37,050 nt of DNA from an uncultured Anaerotruncus sp. (GTDB lineage Bacteria; Bacillota; Clostridia; Oscillospirales; Ruminococcaceae): NCBI RefSeq assembly GCF_902490045.1, contig NZ_CABUCJ010000011.1, positions 1 through 37,050 of the forward strand. The letters run 5' to 3'. Position 1 is the stretch's first letter. Every line of letters starts with the position of its first letter. A program made the position numbers and the translations under genes. Positions 1 through 8,224 of this stretch are shown here, piece by piece. The notes under the pieces are model-generated. The model made no database searches. It was not told where the DNA came from and saw nothing but the letters and a program-made list of their open reading frames with translations.

Positions 1-248
1 GCGGACTCAAGCCGGGGTCGCGGGGCGGAGCGCCCGCGAGCGGCCGTCGCGCGTAAGCGCGCTCCGGGCGCAGCCCGGGCAGGCCGCCTAAGCCCCTGCG
101 GTTTCTTTCCCCCATTTCTTGTCCGTACAAGAAATGGGGTCGTTGTCGGTCGACTACCGACAAGCTCTGCCGCTTCACGAGCGGCAAATCTCAAGCGAAC
201 GCCGGCCGACCACCGGCAGCCTCCGCCGCGACCTGAGCGGATAATCAA
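1..248. repeat. Ladder of hairpins, no gene
   Basis: No convincing reading frame lies here. The stretch is a series of adjacent inverted repeats: 48-61 (CGCGC/GCGCG), 64-78 (CCGGGC/GCCCGG), 110-139 (CCCCATTTCTTGT/ACAAGAAATGGGG, perfect 13-bp arms, 4-nt loop), 143-163 (TTGTCGGT/ACCGACAA), 168-186 (TGCCGCT/AGCGGCA) and 201-217 (GCCGG/CCGGC). None is followed by a clear T-run, so a simple terminator for the gene ending at 249 is not obvious. A dispersed intergenic repeat or a structured RNA are both possible; the sequence alone does not decide. Confidence 0.6.
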
Positions 249-1235
249 TTATTTTTCGGTTTGCACCGAAAGCTGTTCCCCGTCCGAAGTGACGACGACT
301 GTCCCGCTGCGGTCGGTGCGGTAAAGGGTGACGCCGCGCTTTTCCAGTCGTTCAAGCACCTTCGGGCTCGGGTGTCCATAGGAGTTGTCCCAGCCGACGC
401 AGCAGACCGCGATCTCCGGGTCGACGGCGTTCAGCCATTTCTCCTGAGAGGAGGTGTCGCTCCCGTGATGCCCGAGCTTGAGCACATCGGCGGAAAGACC
501 GTCGCCATAGGCTTTGACGAGGTCGTTTTCACTCTGCCTGCTGGCGTCGCCGGTGAAAAGGAAGGCGGTTTCGCCGAAGTCGAGGCGGCAGACGACGGAA
601 TTTTCGTTGAGGTCGTCGCGGTATTCGTCCATCGGCCCAAGTACGGTGAGTATCGCGCCGCCGCCGAGATCGTATTTGATGCCAGGCTGTGCCTTTGCGA
701 CCTTCAATTCCTTGTCGGCGATCGCGTCGAGCAGGCGTTCGTAGGTCTTGGAGGTGGGGGTCAGCGATTTCGGCGTCTCCGCAAATAGGACCTTGCCGAT
801 CTCGAACTGGTTCACCACGTCCGCCATGCCGCCGATGTGGTCGGCGTGGGGATGGGTGGCGATCAGCAGGTCGATGCGTTCGACGTCCTGCGCCTTGAGG
901 TAGGCGGCGACCGCGTCCCCTCCGCCCACGTCGCCCGCGTCAATCAGCACGGTCTGTTCGGGCGTCTGGATCAGCTCGCAGTCGGCCTGCCCCACGTCGA
1001 CATAGTGGACGGCGAGCTCCCCCTCCGCCCGCGTGACCGCCGCGGGGGAAAGCCCGGCGCTTTCGTAGAGGCCGTCAAGCCGGTTCAGGATGTCCTGCAT
1101 TCCGGGCAGCGGCAGGCCGCCGATCGCCTCATTGAGCAGGAGGAGGACGAACAGCGCCGCCAACACCGCGGCGGCACTGCAAAGAACCTGTTTTATGGGA
1201 AGCGGCTTGCGCTTTTTCCGGCGGGTCCGGCTCAT
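249..1235 (-). CDS. ComEC/Rec2-like metallo-beta-lactamase-fold protein
   Basis: A 328-residue protein with a basic N-terminus, one membrane segment (about residues 16-37) and then an extracytoplasmic metallo-beta-lactamase domain. The metal-binding motif THPHADH is at 127-133, and GHHGS plus a GHPSP segment follow near the C-terminus, the pattern of the hydrolase domain found at the end of ComEC and in stand-alone ComEC-like proteins. The DNA-channel domain of ComEC is absent, so this is the free-standing type; such proteins are predicted phosphodiesterases/nucleases but the substrate is unknown. Its ATG overlaps the stop of the upstream Xre gene by 4 bp (ATGA), so the two are translationally coupled. 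Fold call is firm; role is inference. Confidence 0.88.
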   Translation of the reverse strand: MSRTRRKKRKPLPIKQVLCSAAAVLAALFVLLLLNEAIGGLPLPGMQDILNRLDGLYESAGLSPAAVTRAEGELAVHYVDVGQADCELIQTPEQTVLIDAGDVGGGDAVAAYLKAQDVERIDLLIATHPHADHIGGMADVVNQFEIGKVLFAETPKSLTPTSKTYERLLDAIADKELKVAKAQPGIKYDLGGGAILTVLGPMDEYRDDLNENSVVCRLDFGETAFLFTGDASRQSENDLVKAYGDGLSADVLKLGHHGSDTSSQEKWLNAVDPEIAVCCVGWDNSYGHPSPKVLERLEKRGVTLYRTDRSGTVVVTSDGEQLSVQTEK

Positions 1236-1486
1236 GACTGCGCCTCCTCACCGGTGAGCAGCCAATACACGTCGACGGAAAGCGCCCGGCTGAGACACAG
1301 AAGCTCGTAGTCGGTGACGATCCGCAGATTGCGCTCAATTTTACTGATGTTCTGCTGGTCGATATTTGCCCCTTGGGTCTGCATTCGCGCCGCGAGGTCG
1401 TTTTGCGTCAGACACTTTTCCCGGCGTTTTTGGACAACCCGCTCAGCGACCAGGTTCTTTTGATTTTGAAACTGCATACTGTACAT
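1232..1486 (-). CDS. Small Xre-family helix-turn-helix regulator
   Basis: An 84-residue, single-domain DNA-binding protein. Residues about 12-70 form a lambda-repressor-type helix-turn-helix (LTQNDLAARM ... NISKIERNLR), followed by a short tail ending in YWLLTGEE, typical of Xre proteins. The start at 1484-1486 is preceded by GGGAG at good spacing; an in-frame ATG three codons later is less well placed. It is the first gene of a two-gene unit with the ComEC-like protein. A minus-strand promoter (TTTTCA, 16 bp, TATAAT) lies upstream and is overlapped by an inverted repeat, which suggests self-repression (inference). Confidence 0.85.
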   Translation of the reverse strand: MYSMQFQNQKNLVAERVVQKRREKCLTQNDLAARMQTQGANIDQQNISKIERNLRIVTDYELLCLSRALSVDVYWLLTGEEAQS

Positions 1487-1498
1487 AGGACATCTCCC

Positions 1499-1590
1499 AT
1501 ACGTCAGACGAACGTAATTATTGTCTTGACTTTAGCATGGCAAATGTGCTATTATACATTCATGAGACGTATTGAAAAAAATATACGTCT
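1499..1590. promoter_or_regulatory. Promoter with operator-like AGACGTAT repeats
   Basis: The minus-strand promoter of the Xre gene has a perfect -10 (TATAAT, plus coordinates 1551-1556), 16-bp spacer and -35 TTTTCA (1573-1578). Perfect 8-bp arms AGACGTAT (1565-1572) and ATACGTCT (1583-1590) straddle the -35, and a third ATACGTC copy sits at 1499-1505 next to the ribosome binding site. A weaker plus-strand promoter (TTGACT 1526-1531, TATTAT 1550-1555) overlaps but leads to no recognisable gene. The repeats are seen directly; binding by the Xre protein is inferred. Confidence 0.55.
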
Positions 1591-1627
1591 TGTTGCTGTT
1601 GCTCCTGTTTCCCTAACGGACTGCGGC

Positions 1628-1666
1628 AAAGGAGAGGGGCCCCGCACAGCGGGGCCCCTCTCCTTT
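1628..1666 (-). terminator. Terminator of the nucleoside operon
   Basis: A perfect 18-bp stem (arms 1628-1645 and 1649-1666, 3-nt loop) directly overlaps the stop codon of the PfkB kinase. The T-run is short (TTT), but the stem is very GC-rich, so it should end the long minus-strand operon and may act in both directions. Confidence 0.75.
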
Positions 1667-2639
1667 ATGGATTGTCCAACCGGACGATTCGGTTTACCAT
1701 GGATGCGCGTACCTTTTGGTAGAGCGCTTCCGCCTGCCCCGCAGGCACGCCGAGGTACTCGGGCACGCCGCGCAGGCCCATCGAGATGGCGGAACCCACC
1801 ATGCCGCAGACGGCGGCTTCCAGAAGCGGCCTCCCGCGCAGCAGGTTGATGCAGAAGCTCCCACAAAAGCTGTCGCCCGCGCCGGTGACGTCGATGATTT
1901 CATCGTCCCGCGCGCAGGGCGGCACCAGATAGAAGGCATCCCCCTCCCGGACGTGGAGAACCGCGCCCTTCCCGCCCATTTTGAGGGCAACGATTCCAGG
2001 TCCCATGGCGGCAAGCCTGCGGAGATAGGGCATGTAGTTTTCTACCGGCTGCCCGTAGGGAATTTCCCAGAACTTCGTGAACTCGTCCTCGCTCGGCGTG
2101 ACAATCGACACTTTTTTGAGGATCTGTTCCCACAGGGCGATATGCCGTTGGAAGAACCACTCGTAATGCGGGTCGAGCTGGACAACGCGCCCCTTCGGCA
2201 GGACGTTCAGCAGGGCGAGAACCTCCTCGGGGGGAAGCGGGGCGATATGAAAGCCCTTGGCGTCGAGGTAACGGGGCGGGATGTCCCCGGGGGCGGGCGC
2301 CGCCTCGATGCGGTTGGCGGAATCGTGGTGCGTGACCCAGTGACGGTACCCGTCGAGGTCATAGAGCAGCCACAGCTTGATCCCCTCCCCCTCCATCACC
2401 CGGACGCCTTCGACGTCTAGACCGGGGTGCCGGACCAGCGGTTCGAGCAGGGCGGGGGGCATGGCGGCGGCCCGCCGCGTGACGAGCCCGACTTCCCCAT
2501 CCTTAGCCCAGTAGGAGGCCCCGGCGGCGGCATTCATGCCGCCGCCGCCCAGATACCCGAGCTGGAGCCTGCCGTCATAGGTGACGATAAAATCCCTGGT
2601 GGTGTGTCCGAACACCGCCAGTTCGATCCTTCCTGCCAT
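1665..2639 (-). CDS. PfkB-family sugar/nucleoside kinase (possible pseudouridine kinase)
   Basis: A 324-residue ribokinase-fold kinase. The PfkB signature DVTGAGDSFCGSF is at 250-262, with GAGD 253-256 forming the anion hole and Asp256 the catalytic base; the N-terminal glycine-rich sugar-binding segment is GGGGMNAAAG at 31-40. It is the last gene of the operon, next to psuG, exactly where PsuK sits in pseudouridine catabolic operons, so phosphorylation of pseudouridine at the 5' position is the most likely job. PfkB substrates cannot be read from sequence alone; another nucleoside or sugar is possible. Its stop is embedded in a strong terminator. Confidence 0.85.
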   Translation of the reverse strand: MAGRIELAVFGHTTRDFIVTYDGRLQLGYLGGGGMNAAAGASYWAKDGEVGLVTRRAAAMPPALLEPLVRHPGLDVEGVRVMEGEGIKLWLLYDLDGYRHWVTHHDSANRIEAAPAPGDIPPRYLDAKGFHIAPLPPEEVLALLNVLPKGRVVQLDPHYEWFFQRHIALWEQILKKVSIVTPSEDEFTKFWEIPYGQPVENYMPYLRRLAAMGPGIVALKMGGKGAVLHVREGDAFYLVPPCARDDEIIDVTGAGDSFCGSFCINLLRGRPLLEAAVCGMVGSAISMGLRGVPEYLGVPAGQAEALYQKVRASMVNRIVRLDNP

Positions 2640-2701
2640 GATGACTCCTCATAGCGGGCGGGGAACCGCGTCCGCCCGCCCGCTTTCTTCCACACGAATT
2701 T

Positions 2702-3640
2702 TTAGATTTTTTCCGCCGAAAGCGCGGCGAGCGACTTGGCGATCTCGCTTGCAAGACGGACGTTGCTGTAAACCAGCTGGATATTGGTGTCGAGGCTGCG
2801 CCCCCCGGTGATCTGCTTGACCCGGTCGAGCAGGAAGGGGGTGGAATCCTTGCCGTGAATGCCCTTTTTCTCTGCCTCCCGGACGGCCTGCTCAATGACC
2901 GGGTTGATCTCCTCCTGCGGGATTTCATACTGCCTGGGGACGGGATTGCAGACCAGCATGCCGTTGGAGAGCCCCATCTCCTGCTGAAGGTGGAACATTC
3001 GGGCGATGGCGGCCGGGTCGTCCAGACGGTAATCCGGCTTGTAGGGGCTCTCGGAGGAATAAAAGGCGGGCAGGCAGTCGGAACCATAGCTGACCACGGG
3101 GACGCCCTTCGTCTCGAGGTATTCCAGGGTGAGCGGGATATCGAGGATGGCCTTGGGCCCCGCGCAGACGGTCAGGACGGGCGTGCGCGCGATCTCCTCG
3201 AGGTCGGCGGAGATGTCGAAGGATTCCGCCGCCCCCCGGTGGACGCCGCCCAACCCGCCGGTCGCGAAGATGTGGATGCCCGCCATGTGTGCGATGATCG
3301 AGGTCGCCGCGCTGGTGGTCGCGCCGTCCAGCCCGAGGGCGACGGCCGCGCCCATATCCCGCCGGGAGAGCTTGCGGACCGCGAGGCCGGTCTTTCCCAT
3401 GTAGGTGATCTCGTCGCGGTTCATTCCGACGATGATTTCCCCGTGGATGACGCCGATGGTCGCGGGGACGACGCCCATTTCCCGGATGATCCGGTCCACC
3501 TCGAGGGCGGTCTCGACATTTTGCGGGTAGGGCATCCCGTGGGAGATGATGGTGCTCTCAAGCGCCACCACCGGCCTGTTGTCGGCAAGTGCCGCCTCGA
3601 CCTCCGGGGAAATCCGCAGATAGGCTTTTTTCATGTGCAT
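2702..3640 (-). CDS. psuG: Pseudouridine-5'-phosphate glycosidase
   Basis: A 312-residue PsuG-family enzyme that reversibly cleaves the C-C glycosidic bond of pseudouridine 5'-phosphate to uracil and ribose 5-phosphate in the cytoplasm. The active-site residues known in E. coli PsuG are all present with a constant offset of three: Glu28 (in ALESTIISHG), Lys90 (VRKLSRRD), Asp146 (SFDISADL) and the Schiff-base Lys163 (CAGPKAILDI). Length is normal. The first ATG (3640) has an AAAGGA-type site just upstream; a second in-frame ATG two codons later is an alternative. It lies between a nucleoside permease and a PfkB kinase, which fits a complete uptake-kinase-glycosidase pathway. Confidence 0.95.
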   Translation of the reverse strand: MHMKKAYLRISPEVEAALADNRPVVALESTIISHGMPYPQNVETALEVDRIIREMGVVPATIGVIHGEIIVGMNRDEITYMGKTGLAVRKLSRRDMGAAVALGLDGATTSAATSIIAHMAGIHIFATGGLGGVHRGAAESFDISADLEEIARTPVLTVCAGPKAILDIPLTLEYLETKGVPVVSYGSDCLPAFYSSESPYKPDYRLDDPAAIARMFHLQQEMGLSNGMLVCNPVPRQYEIPQEEINPVIEQAVREAEKKGIHGKDSTPFLLDRVKQITGGRSLDTNIQLVYSNVRLASEIAKSLAALSAEKI

Positions 3641-3663
3641 ATAATCCTTTCCTGGTTATGATT

Positions 3664-4722
3664 TCACTGGCCGGAAGCCGCTGCCTTCAGCTTTGCGCGG
3701 ATTTGCGGCAGCTTCTGTACGGTGATGATGACAATGACGATCCCCATGAGGATTTTTGCCATGGCCTTGGGGACGCCGCCGAACATCTCGATCGCAATGG
3801 ACCCGCTCGCCATGGCGCCCATGAAGAAGGCGGAGAGGGGCACGAGCGCGGGATTGCCGCCCGCGAGCAGGGAGACGACGATCCCGTCGAAGCCCACGTC
3901 AGGGGAGAAGTCGATCATGAACCGCCCGTAGTTCCCGAGAATTTCGACCGCGCCGCCCAGTCCCGCGATGGCGCCGCTGACGGCGTAGACGAGCATCTGC
4001 CGGCTGCCGACCCGCAGGCCGGAAAACTCGGCGAACCGCTCGTTTGCGCCGATGACCCGGCACTCGTAGCCGATGACGCTCTTCGCGTCGAGGAAGGCGA
4101 TAACCGCGGCCACGATCAGCGCGATCAAAATCCCGGTGGTGACGTTGGTACCGCCGATCAGCACGGTCAGGCGGGAGCTCTCGGGGATATAGGCGGTCGA
4201 GCCGCTCTCCCCAAGGGTGCCCGGCTCATAGTAGGGGTAGCGCACGAGATATTCGGTGAAGAGGGTGGCCACATAGTTGAGCATGAGCGTGACCACCACG
4301 ATGCTCGCCCCGAAGCGGATGCTGATGGAGCCGGCGAGCACCGACCAGAGCATCCCGGCGGCCATCCCGGCCAGCATCGCCAGGGTGAGAACGGCAAGGT
4401 GTGGTGCGTCGGGAAGGGCGAGGCCCACCGCCGTGGCTGCGAAGGCGCCCAGGTAGAGCTGGCCGGCCGCGCCGATGTTGAAGATGCCGCACCGGGAGGA
4501 GACCGCGAAGGCGAGCCCGGTGAAGACGAGGGGAGTGGCCCAGCGCAGCGAGCGCGCCAGGTTGTAGACGCCGCCGAACGCGCCCTTAAACAGGGCCGAG
4601 TAGATGGTGGCGGGGCTTTTTCCGCTGGCGAGCAGCACCAGCGTGTTGAGCGCGAAGGCGCACAGGAGGATAAGCAGGATGCGCGCGAGCCCCCGGAAAA
4701 ACCGTACCGCTTTTTGATTCAT
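3664..4722 (-). CDS. Nucleoside ABC transporter permease (NupP/YufP-like)
   Basis: A 352-residue integral membrane protein of the BPD_transp_2 family with about nine hydrophobic segments. It resembles the larger permease of Bacillus NupNOPQ guanosine/nucleoside importers; the conserved GIFNIGAAGQLYLGA segment and the loop around residues 225-255 (ANERFAEFSGL...GAIAGLGGAVEILG) are typical of the family. It pairs with the permease at 9034-9948, the ATPase and the BMP lipoprotein of the same operon. Its ATG overlaps the ATPase stop (ATGA), implying coupled translation. Substrate is inferred from family and from neighbouring psuG. Confidence 0.93.
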   Translation of the reverse strand: MNQKAVRFFRGLARILLILLCAFALNTLVLLASGKSPATIYSALFKGAFGGVYNLARSLRWATPLVFTGLAFAVSSRCGIFNIGAAGQLYLGAFAATAVGLALPDAPHLAVLTLAMLAGMAAGMLWSVLAGSISIRFGASIVVVTLMLNYVATLFTEYLVRYPYYEPGTLGESGSTAYIPESSRLTVLIGGTNVTTGILIALIVAAVIAFLDAKSVIGYECRVIGANERFAEFSGLRVGSRQMLVYAVSGAIAGLGGAVEILGNYGRFMIDFSPDVGFDGIVVSLLAGGNPALVPLSAFFMGAMASGSIAIEMFGGVPKAMAKILMGIVIVIITVQKLPQIRAKLKAAASGQ

Positions 4723-6251
4723 CCTTCCGCCTCCTCACTTTCGGCGATGCCGAACATCATCCGTCCGAGCTTGTGCTCGTCCGCCTCGGCACGCAGGAGC
4801 TCGCCGGTCTTTCTGCCGCCGTACATGACCATGATCCGGTCGCTGAGCTCCATGACCTCGTCGAGGTCGGCTGAGATGAGCAGCACGGCGTTTCCCGCGT
4901 CCCGCATCTCCATAAGCATTCTGCGTATGTATTCCGACGCGCCGATATCCACCCCGCGGGTCGGCTGGCAGGCGATGATGACGCGGGGCTTTTTGGAGAG
5001 CTCGCGCGCCACGACCACCTTCTGCATGTTGCCGCCCGAGAGGTTTTTGCAGGGCTCCTCGGGGGAGGACGCCTTAATCTGATAGGCCCCGATAAGCCCG
5101 CGGCTGACCGCCTGCGCCGCCCTCCAGTTCATGACCCCGTGCTTCGATACGGGCGGGCCGTTCCGGATGCTGAGGACGAGGTTGTCGGTGAGGGAGAAGT
5201 CGAGGATGAGCCCCTCCTTGACGCGGTCCTGCGGGATGTGCGCGAGTCCCCGTTCAAACCGCTTGCCGACGGGTATGCGGGTGATCTCCTCCCCCTGCAT
5301 CTCGATGCGGCCCGCCGCGGGGCGGCGGACCCCGATGACCGCCTCGGCCAGCTCGGTCTGCCCGTTGCCCTCCACGCCCGCCACGCCGAGGATTTCCCCC
5401 ATGCGCAGCTCGAAGGAAAGCCCCTGTACCTCCAGCGTGCCGCGGTCTCCGGGGACCGCGAGGTCCTCGACCGAGAGCGCGACCGGCCCCCGGTCGGTAT
5501 CCTTGGGTTCGAGCCCCCTGATCTCCCGCCCGATCATCATCTGGGCGAGGAGGCGGGGGGTGACATCGGACTTGTTTACCGTGTCGACCGACCTTCCCGC
5601 CCGCAGGACGGTGATCCGGTCGGAGATCTCCATCACCTCCCGCAGCTTGTGGGAGATGAAGATGACGGTGTGCCCGGCCTGCGAGAGCTTGCGGACGGTA
5701 TGGAAGAGCTCCTCGCTCTCCTGCGGGGTGAGCACCGCAGTGGGCTCGTCCAGGATCAGGATTTTCGCCCCGCGGTAGAGCGTCTTGACGATTTCAATCC
5801 GCTGCATCAGCCCGACGGTCAGGCTGCTCACCGGCGCGTCCAGCGGAAGATCGACGTCAAAATCCCGCCCGATCGCCTCGAGGTGGCGTTTCATCTCGCG
5901 GGGCTTCCAGAGCACCCGCTGTCCGGGCGGCCGGTGCCCGAGCACGATGTTTTCCGCGACGGTCAGGGAGGGGGAGAGCATGAAGTGCTGGTGCACCATC
6001 CCGATGCCGTTGGCGATGGCGTCCTTGGGACTGCGCAGGACGAGCGGTTTCCCGCCGAGGAGGATTTCCCCCTCGTCGGGGCGCAAAAGCCCATAGAGGA
6101 TATTCATAAGGGTGCTTTTCCCCGCGCCGTTTTCGCCGATCAGCGAGTGGACCTCGCCCTTTTTGACGCCGAAATGGATGTGGTCGTTGGCGAGTGTCGT
6201 GCCAAACCGCTTGGTGATGCCGGAGAGCTCCAGATCGTATTCAGGATTCAT
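4719..6251 (-). CDS. Nucleoside ABC transporter, double ATPase (NupO/YufO-like)
   Basis: A 510-residue protein with two fused nucleotide-binding domains, as in Rbs/Nup-type importers. Domain 1 has a full Walker A (GENGAGKST, about 39-47) and ILILDEPTAVL Walker B; its signature is altered (LTVGLMQR). Domain 2 has a degenerate P-loop (GVEGNGQTE), the canonical LSGGNMQK signature and a changed Walker B (VIIACQPTRGVD), the asymmetry normal for this family. The frame is open further upstream to 6317, but ATG 6249-6251 is preceded by AGGTGA at correct spacing and gives the usual family length. It powers both permeases of the operon. Confidence 0.94.
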   Translation of the reverse strand: MNPEYDLELSGITKRFGTTLANDHIHFGVKKGEVHSLIGENGAGKSTLMNILYGLLRPDEGEILLGGKPLVLRSPKDAIANGIGMVHQHFMLSPSLTVAENIVLGHRPPGQRVLWKPREMKRHLEAIGRDFDVDLPLDAPVSSLTVGLMQRIEIVKTLYRGAKILILDEPTAVLTPQESEELFHTVRKLSQAGHTVIFISHKLREVMEISDRITVLRAGRSVDTVNKSDVTPRLLAQMMIGREIRGLEPKDTDRGPVALSVEDLAVPGDRGTLEVQGLSFELRMGEILGVAGVEGNGQTELAEAVIGVRRPAAGRIEMQGEEITRIPVGKRFERGLAHIPQDRVKEGLILDFSLTDNLVLSIRNGPPVSKHGVMNWRAAQAVSRGLIGAYQIKASSPEEPCKNLSGGNMQKVVVARELSKKPRVIIACQPTRGVDIGASEYIRRMLMEMRDAGNAVLLISADLDEVMELSDRIMVMYGGRKTGELLRAEADEHKLGRMMFGIAESEEAEG

Positions 6252-6324
6252 CAAAGTCACCTGCCGCATCCCGGTCGCGTGGAGCCGCCCGCGCCCGGAG
6301 GGCGCGGGCCGGTCCACTGGTGTG

Positions 6325-7392
6325 TTACTTCTGAATATTGCGCTCGACCGTCAGTTCGCCGGCCTTGATCTTTTCAGAGACCGCCTCGACGTCAGCCACG
6401 CCCTCGTCGAAGGCGGCTTTGTCCTCCGCGCTGAGGTGCTCGGAGATGAGGGGGCTCACGGTGATGCCGATACCGCCCTCCGCCAGCGTGGAGAAGTGGG
6501 TGCCGGGGGCGAAGTTCCCGTTGGCGAACGCACTGACCACCGAGTACATGGCGGGGCCGAACTGGGTCATCGTGTCGGCCAGCACGACCGCGGGTGAAAT
6601 CTCGTTGTGGGGGGAGGAGTCGCCGATGATGAAGACGCCCTTTTCCTCGCCCGCCTCGATGACTCCCATCGCGGTGGCGGCGCAGTCGGTGATGATCAGA
6701 TCGCAGCCCTGGTCGATCAGGCTGATGGCGGCCTCCTTGCCCTTGGCGGGGTCGTCGAACGAGTTCGCGTTGGACAGAAGCACGTCAAAATCGGGGTTGA
6801 CCGATTTCCCGCCCGCCTTGAAGGCGTTGTAGTTGGCGATCAGCGCGCTCTGCTCGGCGCCGATGACATGCCCGGCCTTGTTTACCTTCGTCATGTGCCC
6901 GGCGAGGACGCCGCACAGGTAGTAGCCCTCCCATGTGGCGAAGTCGACACAGACGACGTTGTCCATCTCGATCTCCTCGAGGGGGAAGACCATGCAGAAC
7001 TTGGTGTCGGGGAACTCGGGGGCCACGGCCTTGAGCGCCTCGACCATGGTGGGCATGGCGCAGATGATCATGTCGACCCCCTCGCGTGCAAAGGTGCGGA
7101 CGACCTCCTCGTGCTGGGAGGGCTCGAGCGCCTCGTAGATGGAGGTATCGAGGTTGAACTCTTCAGCGGCTTTCTCGAGGTTCTGCTTGAGACTGTCCAT
7201 CGGGCCTGAGTCGCCGAGGCTCTGCGGGATCACCATGACGACGCGGAGCCCGCCTGAGGCGGATGCGGGTTCCTTGGAGTCGGGGGCGGCCTGCGCGCCG
7301 CTTTCGGGGGCGGAGGCCGGACTGCCGCCGCAGCCTGCCAGCAGGGAAAGAGACAGGGTCAGAACGAGCATGAGAGCGAGAGCCTTTTTCAT
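6325..7392 (-). CDS. BMP-family nucleoside-binding lipoprotein
   Basis: A 355-residue substrate-binding protein of the Bmp/Med/PnrA family. The N-terminus is a lipoprotein signal peptide with lipobox LLAGC (Cys21), then a low-complexity Ser/Ala/Pro linker and the two-lobed binding domain (for example VVMVIPQSLGDSGPMDSL, and a DFATWEGYYLCGVLAGHMTK segment typical of this family). Bmp/PnrA proteins bind purine or other nucleosides, so it is the extracellular receptor of the importer encoded around it. It sits between the ATPase and an SDR gene, with a 73-bp gap before the ATPase start. Confidence 0.94.
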   Translation of the reverse strand: MKKALALMLVLTLSLSLLAGCGGSPASAPESGAQAAPDSKEPASASGGLRVVMVIPQSLGDSGPMDSLKQNLEKAAEEFNLDTSIYEALEPSQHEEVVRTFAREGVDMIICAMPTMVEALKAVAPEFPDTKFCMVFPLEEIEMDNVVCVDFATWEGYYLCGVLAGHMTKVNKAGHVIGAEQSALIANYNAFKAGGKSVNPDFDVLLSNANSFDDPAKGKEAAISLIDQGCDLIITDCAATAMGVIEAGEEKGVFIIGDSSPHNEISPAVVLADTMTQFGPAMYSVVSAFANGNFAPGTHFSTLAEGGIGITVSPLISEHLSAEDKAAFDEGVADVEAVSEKIKAGELTVERNIQK

Positions 7393-7415
7393 GAGATTCC
7401 CTCCTTATTTCATCG

Positions 7416-8210
7416 TCAAAATTTGGTGTTCCCGGCGTCCACGTTGATCGACTGGCCGCGGATCATCGCGGCGGCGGGGGTGCAGAGGAAGGCGACCACC
7501 CGGCCGACCTCGACCGGCTGGATCAGCCTGCCGAGCTGGGGCGGGCCCCAGGTCCTCTCGCAGTCGGCAACGGTCACCTTTCCGCCCGTCTGCTGTTCGG
7601 TGGCGGCCATGCAGGCCCGGAGCATGGCGGTGTCCACCGCGCCCGGGCAGACCGCGTTGACGTTGATGCCCAGTGCCGCGAAGTTGGAGGCCATGCACTG
7701 GGTCATGTTGCTGACCGCCGCCTTGGAGGCGCAGTAGTGCACCTGATCGTCGTAGGTGACCTTAGCGCCGTTGGAGGAGAGGTTGACGACGCTGCCGCCC
7801 TTCCCCGCCTTGCGCAGGCCGTCCGCGAAGAGCTGGGTCATCCGGAAGAGCCCCTTGACGTTGACGCTCAGGATGAAATCCCAGTCCTTGTCGCCGATCT
7901 CAAAGATGTCCTGCATCAGCGTGACGCCCGCGTTGTTCACGAGGATGTCGGGCACGCCGAAGACCTGGCTCGCGCGCGCCAGCGACTCCCGCACGGTGTC
8001 GGGCTTGGTCACGTCGCAGTAGCTTCCGGCGGCGTTGATCCCCTCCAGCCGGAGTTCCTCGGCCGCCCTGCGAAGGCTCGTCTCGTTGATGTCGCAGAGC
8101 AGGACGGACGCGCCGAGCTGCCCGAGCGCCCGCGCGATGCCAAGGCCGAGTCCGCTGCCGCCGCCCGTGACGATTGCTGTGCGGTCCTTCAGAGAGTAAT
8201 AGTCGTTCAT
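7416..8210 (-). CDS. Short-chain dehydrogenase/reductase, NAD-type
   Basis: A 264-residue classical SDR. Visible motifs: TGGGSGLG nucleotide loop (15-22), Asp40 at the end of beta-2 (LLCDINE, usually meaning NAD preference), NNAG (92-95), and the catalytic Ser145/146-Tyr159-Lys163 set (YCASK). The frame stays open far upstream, but ATG 8208-8210 has GGAGG six bases away and gives normal SDR length. It is embedded in the nucleoside-import/psuG operon, directly after a second SDR. SDR sequences do not reveal the substrate; oxidation of a sugar or nucleoside sugar moiety is a guess from context. Confidence 0.9.
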   Translation of the reverse strand: MNDYYSLKDRTAIVTGGGSGLGLGIARALGQLGASVLLCDINETSLRRAAEELRLEGINAAGSYCDVTKPDTVRESLARASQVFGVPDILVNNAGVTLMQDIFEIGDKDWDFILSVNVKGLFRMTQLFADGLRKAGKGGSVVNLSSNGAKVTYDDQVHYCASKAAVSNMTQCMASNFAALGINVNAVCPGAVDTAMLRACMAATEQQTGGKVTVADCERTWGPPQLGRLIQPVEVGRVVAFLCTPAAAMIRGQSINVDAGNTKF

Positions 8211-8224
8211 GGAAGCCTCCTTTT

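Noticed and set aside
1..248. CRISPR array
   Set aside because: The hairpins differ in sequence from one another and there is no constant repeat with regular spacers.
3589..5082. Long plus-strand open frame (497 codons)
   Set aside because: It is antisense to the nucleoside permease and ATPase genes; its translation is low-complexity (Asp/Gly/His/Arg-rich) as expected from high-GC shadow frames, with no domain.
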